Positions 60,246 through 64,000 of a DNA stretch of 64,000 nucleotides are shown here, piece after piece. A model generated the notes under the pieces. It did not search any database. It worked only from the letters and a program-made list of their open reading frames with translations, and was not told the DNA's origin. The stretch lies in assembly GCF_904849725.1 (NCBI RefSeq), contig NC_058518.1, positions 211,370,741 through 211,434,740 of the forward strand, given 5' to 3'. The translations under genes and the position numbers were made by a program. Source of the DNA: Hordeum vulgare subsp. vulgare (taxonomy: Eukaryota > Streptophyta > Magnoliopsida > Poales > Poaceae). Each line of letters opens with the position of its first letter. Position 1 is the first letter of the stretch.

Positions 60246-60665
60246 GTATCCACGTATAGGGACCAAACCAAGGAACGGGATTTACATTCATCTTGGCTTG
60301 TATCGCTAAGGGGACCGAACCAAGAAGGACATCATTAGGACGAAGAGTATGCGACATGTATAATAACCCCACATGCTCCTTGGATGGTACAACGATGGCC
60401 GAACCAAAGACAAAGATTTGAGATAGATGAAATAAGCGTCTTGATTTGTACTGCGATGACAAGACCAATGACGAAATTTCAAGATAGATGAAATAAACAC
60501 CTTGGTTTGTACCGCAAAACCGCAATGGCCAAACGAAGGGCAAATCTTTAAGAGATGAAAACAACACCTTGATTTGTATCGCGATGGCCGAATCAAGGGT
60601 TATAGTTTTAGAGAGGAGGAAGAAGAGAGCTCCTTGGCTTGTACCACAATGGTCAAACCAGGGAC
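60246..60665. repeat. Minisatellite of 62-67-bp units
   Basis: Units start with CTTGG or CTTGA followed by TTTGTACC and a block GCGATGGCCGAACCAA, then AGAGATGAAA. Starts at 60378, 60440, 60502, 60569 and 60634 are clear, with one or two weaker copies before (about 60290). The unit bears no visible relation to the 193-bp unit that ends just to its left. Confidence 0.85.
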
Positions 60666-61377
60666 TAGATGAGAACCATGAATCTCACTTTCAACCTTGT
60701 AGCTAGCACAAGGCCTGCCTCGTTCTTCTTCTTTGTGTGTCTGTATGCGTGTATGTGGCTAGCAGTAGCAGGCGGAGACGAATGGAATGAAACCCGACCC
60801 TCTGTACGCCAGGCACACAGGTATTTGTAGGGAGCGGTGGAGCTCAACAATGGTTTTCGGATGGCTTCTGCGCATGCCTGCCCACGTTCTCTATACGTGG
60901 GATCGTGAGATCATGGGAGCGTGTTGGCTCCTTTACCTCATTTCTATTTCTTTAATCGTTAATTATCTGGCAACATTTAATTAGACGGTTAAGCTGCGGA
61001 CAATTTTCTTTTGAGCCGGTTACACTGGAGATAGTGTCTCCCTTAGTTGAGACGTACTCCTACATCATGATTGGGCTTGGACCCATAGAGCCCAATTGTT
61101 TGATTAAGCTCTAACTACATGCATGCATGTTTTTTTTCTGCACAGGTTGACATATATGTGCTGCCTTTGGACTAACGTACTTATGGGCTTCTTGATTTAG
61201 TTAGAGCCTAATACACATGTATGCATGTCTATGCATGGATCAGGAGGAAGGAACCCATTACATATTTGATTATATAATCCATTTCATGTACGCACAGCTT
61301 ATGTGTGTATGTATGTATGCACGAGTTATCCATAAATCAATGTTATTATCGGGTATCAAATTATATTTGGTATTCAT
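60666..61377. other. Unassigned DNA right of the minisatellite
   Basis: No domain or repeat family recognised. Short ORFs (for example 60787-60984) lack support. The stretch could be promoter or transposon flank. Confidence 0.4.
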
Positions 61378-64000
61378 TGTCACATCCCTAATCCTTAAGC
61401 AAGATAGCATTGTGCTCATGTCTTCTTTGCATTTGCATCTAAAAAGTTTCAACAAAAACAACAAAGTGGCAAAGGAAAAACTCAAAACCCTAGCCACCAT
61501 TTCAATTAAAGGAAATCTCAAACTAGTTCAAAATCAATGAACCCAAAATGGCCTCAAGAAATGTTCAAACTTTCTGATAAATCATGAAAGTAAATGAGCA
61601 TTGGAGAAAACTATTTTCTTGACACTTTAAGCTTTTTGAATAAATGAAAAAGGCTAGTGGTTTCAAGTTTTAAATTTGAAATCAGAAACTATAAATTTCC
61701 AAAAATGTTGAAAACCTTGGAAATGGTTGGGGATATTATAACAAATATTTCAGGAGGTCTAAAATAGTTTTTACTTATTGTTTTGGAGCTGAATTAATTA
61801 GCAAAACAATAATTAGCAAAACACAAAAGCAAAAACAGAAAAAAATAGAAAAACCTTACCTGTCGCCTAAGCCTGGCCCGGCCCATCCCTGGCTCGTCCC
61901 CTCCCTCGCGCCAGTAGGCAGCAGGAGGTGGCCGCCGCCCCCTCCGGCGCGGCCACGGACCTGCGTGCCTGCTTGGCCGCCGCCTCGCGCTGGCGACGAC
62001 GGGGATAAGCTCCCCAGAGCCTCCCCTATCCATTCCCCGCCTCGGTTCTCTTCCTCCTCCCGGATCTCCTCCTCCTCCTTGCTGCCGCCATTAGAGCCGA
62101 GCTCGAGCTCGAGCTGCCCGTGCCCCTGGCCATAGGATTCCCTCCTAGAGCACGCCATTAGCTCCGCCTCGTCGCCCTGGTCATCTCTGCAGAAGCCGAA
62201 GTTTCCTCGAGCCCTGCAACGCCGCAACGCCGTCGTCTTCCACCTCCGGCCGCCGGACCTCTCCCGTCGATTCGTTGCCCCCAAGCCTTCCCCGAGACGT
62301 CTAAGCTCTGCTCTGCACTCCCCGTGAGCATGCGGTCGTTTCCCCTAAGTTTCTCCCGTCGATCCCCTCCTCTAGCTCTAGTTTCACCGGAGCCCGACGA
62401 GGACCGCCGCTGCCGCTCCTCGCCGGTAGCCCTCGATGATCAGCTCGTCCTTCCGAGGGCACCAGCAGCTCCAGGTCGACGCGTAGATGCTGTAGCAGCT
62501 AAGAACCGAGCGTAGATCCCTCTGATTCAAAGACCCCGATGACGCCCGAGCCTTGGCCGCCGCCAAGCTCGTCGCCGGCGTCATTTCCGGCCAGATCAGC
62601 CCCGGCTAAGTGCAGAAATGAAGCTGCGGGAGACGTGTCGTTCCTCTGGTGCTCTCCGCGCAGCATTTGGCCCCCTGTGCGCCGTTTCCGAGCCCCTCCG
62701 CCGTGCTGGTGGTCGCCGGAGGCTCCCCGCAGCTTAGCAACTAATCACTCGCTGACAAGTGGGCCCAAGGCCAAGTCAAACCGCAGTTAGGGCTAGTCAG
62801 CGCGGGATTAGTCCCAGAGAGGCTGACCAGTGGGGCCCCCCTGTCAGGTTTGACCTGAACAGGTCGGCTGACCTGCTGACGTCAGTCTGATGCAATAATT
62901 AGAATTTCGAGTATAAAACTAATTCAGGAAATTGCTAAAAATTGTAAAAATCATAGAAATTAATTTGTAACTCCAATGAAAATAATTTATATATGAAAAA
63001 GTATCAGAAAAATTCAAGGATTCTGATTATGCTATTTTCAATTATGTTTGAAAAAGTTACAGAACCCTAAATTGTGGAATAAGGAATAATTCAATTCTTA
63101 TAATCACTTTATAAATGGAATTTGCAAAAATATTCAAATTCCATTATATATACAATGTTCACCACTGTCCTAATTACAAATGAGTACCATAACATGACAT
63201 TTCATGCATGTTAACATCAAGTTGAGCTGAGCATCAGGTCGAATCAATTAAACCGGTATCCGAGAATACCCTATTTGAATTGCTATTCGAATGTGATTCA
63301 AATCAACTCTAAACCTAATACATGTTGAAAATAATAACTTATCACCTTGCATTCTTATGCCATGCTCATGCATCATTTTGAGTGCATATGATTGTTATTG
63401 AATGTTGCCATTCATTTCGGTAGGCTCCGCACCCCCGGATTCCACCGAATATCCGTCTGACGGATATCGTTCCTCCTCTGAGCAACAACGCAAGCAACCC
63501 CTTTGATCATTCCGATAACTCCCATGTTCTTGCTCCTGCACCTATTTATTGCATTTAAGATCAAAGGCTTCAACTGCTTTTGCCACGATAGTTGAACCCA
63601 CTTCCTTTGCATGACTTGACCTTGTCACAGTAAATAGCCAAACCTTGCAACCTAGCATACCTGGTAGTTGCTTGAGCTGTGATGTGCCTTATCCTGCTAT
63701 GCATGCTATGCTTAGAGTTGTGTATGGTCTGTCATCTGGGAGATGAACAGAATTGTGCAACGTGTTTGGTGAGCAAACGTTGTGTGTTGAACTTGAGTTG
63801 GTAAAGGTACCGGTGAAAGGCCGTGTAGGAGTACATGGCGGGTTGTTTCGTTGGAACCTTCCTTAGGAACTGAGTTCCGTGTATGTATTCCAAGACCAGA
63901 TACTACCACATGCTGGGCCCTGAAATATGACCCCGCTCGGCCTATTAATCACTTAGTACTCGGTCCAGGAGTTGCAAGTAGTTTCTGGTGTTTATAGAAA
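61378..64000 (+). repeat. Start of another long Gypsy-type LTR, cut by the window end
   Basis: The start TGTCACATCCCTAATCC after TTCAT looks like the 5' end of a long LTR of the same broad type as the chromodomain Gypsy (which began TATCACACCC). Like that LTR it has an AT-rich start, a GC-rich middle (61860-62800) and then AT-rich DNA. The far end is outside the window, so completeness, duplication and internal region cannot be tested. GC-rich ORFs here (61794-62284, 62324-62790) lie in competing frames and are not credible genes. Confidence 0.6.

Noticed and set aside
61794..62790. Arg/Gly/Pro-rich ORFs on both strands near the right end
   Set aside because: GC-rich part of a long LTR, with competing frames and no domain.

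Overview
This window is plant nuclear DNA, almost certainly from a Triticeae grass (wheat, Aegilops, barley or rye). The evidence is the repeat content: an Angela/BARE-type Copia element, several Athila-clade Gypsy LTRs of the Sabrina/WHAM style that begin TGATACGTCT, a Sirevirus-like Copia, a chromodomain Gypsy with 4.2-kb LTRs, and a CACTA terminus. No intact host gene, rRNA, tRNA or CRISPR array was seen. The only clear host gene is a decayed F-box/LRR/FBD gene on the minus strand (14.3-15.8 kb). A clean 95-codon exon with splice sites lies just upstream of it (16.0-16.25 kb).

Left part, 1-20 kb. Positions 1-2.4 kb carry no recognisable gene but include a weak Helitron candidate. From 2.46 to 10.18 kb is a minus-strand Sirevirus-like Copia with one LTR (the 5' one, on the right). 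It sits inside the protease region of an Athila-like Gypsy whose 5' LTR, PBS, gag and part of the protease run from 10.18 to 13.9 kb. The left parts of both elements are missing, so a deletion ending at an (AT)n tract probably removed the Copia 3' LTR and the Gypsy pol and 3' LTR together. The F-box pseudogene follows, then a three-copy 70-bp repeat, then a second Athila 3' LTR with its polypurine tract (18.07-20.06 kb).

Centre and right, 20.5-60.2 kb. A tandem array of about 193-bp units I do not recognise occupies 20.5-23.8 kb and resumes at 59.56-60.2 kb. The 36 kb between is one nest of insertions that can be read from target-site duplications (TSDs). (1) An Angela-type Copia (23834-59561, minus strand) entered the array with TSD CTTAT. 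(2) A chromodomain (Tekay/Del-like) Gypsy (23900-50987, plus strand) entered the Angela 3' LTR with TSD GAAAC. (3a) A 5.35-kb solo LTR (29347-34693) entered the start of the Gypsy gag with TSD GAACC. (3b) A 400-bp insert with a CACTA left end (40474-40873) lies in the Gypsy 3' LTR. (3c) An Athila-type element (42580-49786, TSD GTGGC) also lies in that 3' LTR; its own interior is gone and is replaced by plus-strand Sabrina-like material (4). Removing the inserts gives a Gypsy 3' LTR of about 4.17 kb, matching the 4174-bp 5' LTR, which checks the reconstruction.

All retroelement proteins are broken by stops or frameshifts, although catalytic motifs are still readable. To the right of the array lie a second minisatellite (62-67-bp units, 60.25-60.67 kb), about 0.7 kb of unassigned DNA, and the start of another long Gypsy-type LTR (61378 to the window end).

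The items most worth following up are the 193-bp array with its embedded non-repeat segment, the extra acidic-tailed ORF upstream of gag in the chromodomain Gypsy, a tRNA-like B-box motif in the solo LTR, and the composite Athila element in which an LTR is followed by a PBS-like motif.
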